DNA from: Bacillota bacterium
GTDB taxonomy: Bacteria; Bacillota; Clostridia; Peptostreptococcales; Anaerovoracaceae
Direction of reading: 5' to 3'
DNA: 6,583 bases
Assembly: GCA_029266295.1 (NCBI GenBank)
Contig: JAQSXD010000211.1
Span: forward strand, 1 to 6,583
The notes under the pieces were generated by a model. It did not search any database. It was not told where the DNA came from and saw only the letters and a program-made list of their open reading frames with translations. This document shows, piece after piece, positions 5,327 through 6,583 of this stretch (the first letter of the stretch is position 1; the number at the start of each line of letters is the position of its first letter). The translations under genes were made by a program, and so were the position numbers.

Positions 5327-6583
5327 TTATGAAATAATAAACTCAGTTTTCGTTCCATAATAGGTCAGCTCCAATTTATGCATCGCTCTGGTACAAGCAA
5401 TATATAGAAGGCTTCTGTCCATTTCTGTAGTATAACAATCATTCGAAACATTGGGCACAATGACTTGGTCATATTCCAACCCTTTTGACATATGTGCTGA
5501 TGAAATGATAATACCTTCCTTAAATTCACTGCTGGTGAAACTCAAGAGCAGAATATCATTGTGAATCGCCTTTAAGTTCTCATATAGCTCGTTTGCCTGT
5601 TTCTGCGATTTGCATATAATTCCGAGGGATTGATACTCGGATTGCTTGAAACGTTGGATTAGATCCAGTATTTTATTAAATTGGTCGATTGGTGAATTAC
5701 AAACACTTACACAAGGCGTATCACCATGCCGTTCAATCGGGATCAAATTTTTATTTTCCTGTATCCTTTGAGCAAACTGCGTAATCTCAATTGTTGAACG
5801 ATAACTTTTACATAATTCCGCACAATCGCAGTCTTTGAAAAAAGGCTGTATTTTTTCTGCTGTGGAAGAACTGTATGGATTAACACTCTGATTGCTGTCT
5901 CCCAAAATTGTCATTTTACAGGCGAACAGCTTCGCCAATACTGCATATTGAATCGGGGTGTAATCTTGCATTTCATCGACAAGCAAATGCTGTATTGATT
6001 TGTAATCCTGTTTGACGCCGTCAAAATGTAGCTTAACATAGATGTATGGGTATACATCACAAAACTCAAATGAATTTTTTTGATGAAATTGAAATAAATT
6101 CTCCTGATTAATATAGCGGTAGAAATTCTGATATAAAGAAATCGCGCTTGGATATCGAAACATTTTTAATATACTGGCTCTCAATTGACTTGCTATTTTA
6201 GAATCCGGCTTTTCTTCATAAATCATTCTATATTTTTCAATCACTTCGTCTGCAATTTTCTTCAATCTTTCTTTTATGGGAATCCGCTTGAGTGCCTGAT
6301 ACCTCCTAAGCAGGTCTGCCTTGGAAATAGGATAGGCACCAAGCTTCAGGTCAATCGGATCGAAATAGTGATCATTGGCATATTCAAGATAAGATTTGAG
6401 CTGCTCCACAAAATGATTCGTCGATTTAAATCTGATTCGAGCAACCGCTTCGACACCTTCTGTTTCCAGAAGACTCTCAACCTGTTCGGAAAAAGTTTGA
6501 TAGCGGTATTTCTTCTCCATAATGCCTGTGGCAATATCATCAAAGCCGCTTTCTAAAATGTTTTCTTCTCCCAATTCCGGCAA
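5327..6583 (-). CDS. helD: HelD-like superfamily 1 helicase (RNA polymerase recycling factor), N-terminus off window
   Basis: UvrD/Rep-like ATPase of the HelD type, which binds RNA polymerase and uses ATP to release it from stalled or post-termination complexes. The visible 418 residues are open to the right edge, so the first codon (TTG) is an internal leucine: LPELGEENI is a HelD hallmark lying shortly after Walker A. Walker A and the N-terminal coiled-coil arm are therefore outside. Visible motifs are Walker B LLVDEMQDYT (200-209), motif III TILGDSNQSVNPY (225-237), motif IV CKSYRST (258-264), motif V IISSAHMSKGLEYDQVIVPN (359-378), and motif VI RSLLYIACTRAMHKLEL (390-406). Residues about 30-190, between motifs Ia and II, match the place where HelD carries its inserted clamp-opening arm. 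Full length in relatives is about 700-780 residues. The stop is at 5327-5329. Helicase class is confident; HelD rather than a generic UvrD is very likely. Confidence 0.85.
   Translation of the reverse strand: MPELGEENILESGFDDIATGIMEKKYRYQTFSEQVESLLETEGVEAVARIRFKSTNHFVEQLKSYLEYANDHYFDPIDLKLGAYPISKADLLRRYQALKRIPIKERLKKIADEVIEKYRMIYEEKPDSKIASQLRASILKMFRYPSAISLYQNFYRYINQENLFQFHQKNSFEFCDVYPYIYVKLHFDGVKQDYKSIQHLLVDEMQDYTPIQYAVLAKLFACKMTILGDSNQSVNPYSSSTAEKIQPFFKDCDCAELCKSYRSTIEITQFAQRIQENKNLIPIERHGDTPCVSVCNSPIDQFNKILDLIQRFKQSEYQSLGIICKSQKQANELYENLKAIHNDILLLSFTSSEFKEGIIISSAHMSKGLEYDQVIVPNVSNDCYTTEMDRSLLYIACTRAMHKLELTYYGTKTEFIIS

Noticed and set aside
6346..6543. Short open frames on both strands within the helicase gene
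   Set aside because: They are shadows of the helicase reading frame with no protein-like features or ribosome binding sites.

Overview
The window looks like chromosomal DNA of a low-to-mid GC anaerobic Firmicute, most likely a member of the Clostridia. This is inferred from the protein styles (a ThiM/ThiE/ThiD/CytX thiamine set and a HelD-type helicase) and from strong GGAGG-like ribosome binding sites and ATGA start/stop overlaps. No rRNA, tRNA, CRISPR array, transposase or phage gene was seen.

Bases 2-4060 hold the 3' part of a compact plus-strand thiamine operon: thiM (5' end cut off by the window edge), thiE, a HAD-family phosphatase, thiD and cytX. thiM/thiE overlap by 14 bases, thiE/HAD by 4 and thiD/cytX by 4. 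The only real gap is 106 bases between the HAD gene and thiD. The parts make a salvage route. CytX should import hydroxymethylpyrimidine (HMP), ThiD phosphorylates it twice, ThiM phosphorylates the thiazole alcohol, and ThiE joins the two into thiamine monophosphate (TMP). The HAD enzyme is the one member without a textbook role. A TMP phosphatase working with a thiamine pyrophosphokinase encoded elsewhere is the most attractive guess. No de novo genes (thiC, thiG, thiH, thiS) and no thiL or pyrophosphokinase gene lie in the window. A TPP riboswitch would be expected upstream of the left edge; none is visible inside the window.

Bases 4061-4241 are intergenic. They carry a strong stem-loop at 4113-4151 that probably terminates the thiamine operon. 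After it comes a plus-strand gene (4242-5282) for an unrecognised 346-residue protein with one N-terminal membrane anchor and an extracytoplasmic domain. It is visibly more A+T-rich than the thiamine genes.

A 44-base spacer with GC-rich inverted repeats separates its stop from the stop of a convergent minus-strand gene (5327-6583, running off the right edge). That gene encodes most of a HelD-like superfamily 1 helicase, the RNA polymerase recycling motor. Its Walker A motif and N-terminal arm lie outside the window.

I see no clearly new system. The points most worth a second look are the HAD phosphatase in the thiamine operon, the unrecognised anchored protein, and a small GATCA-loop inverted repeat found before three gene starts.
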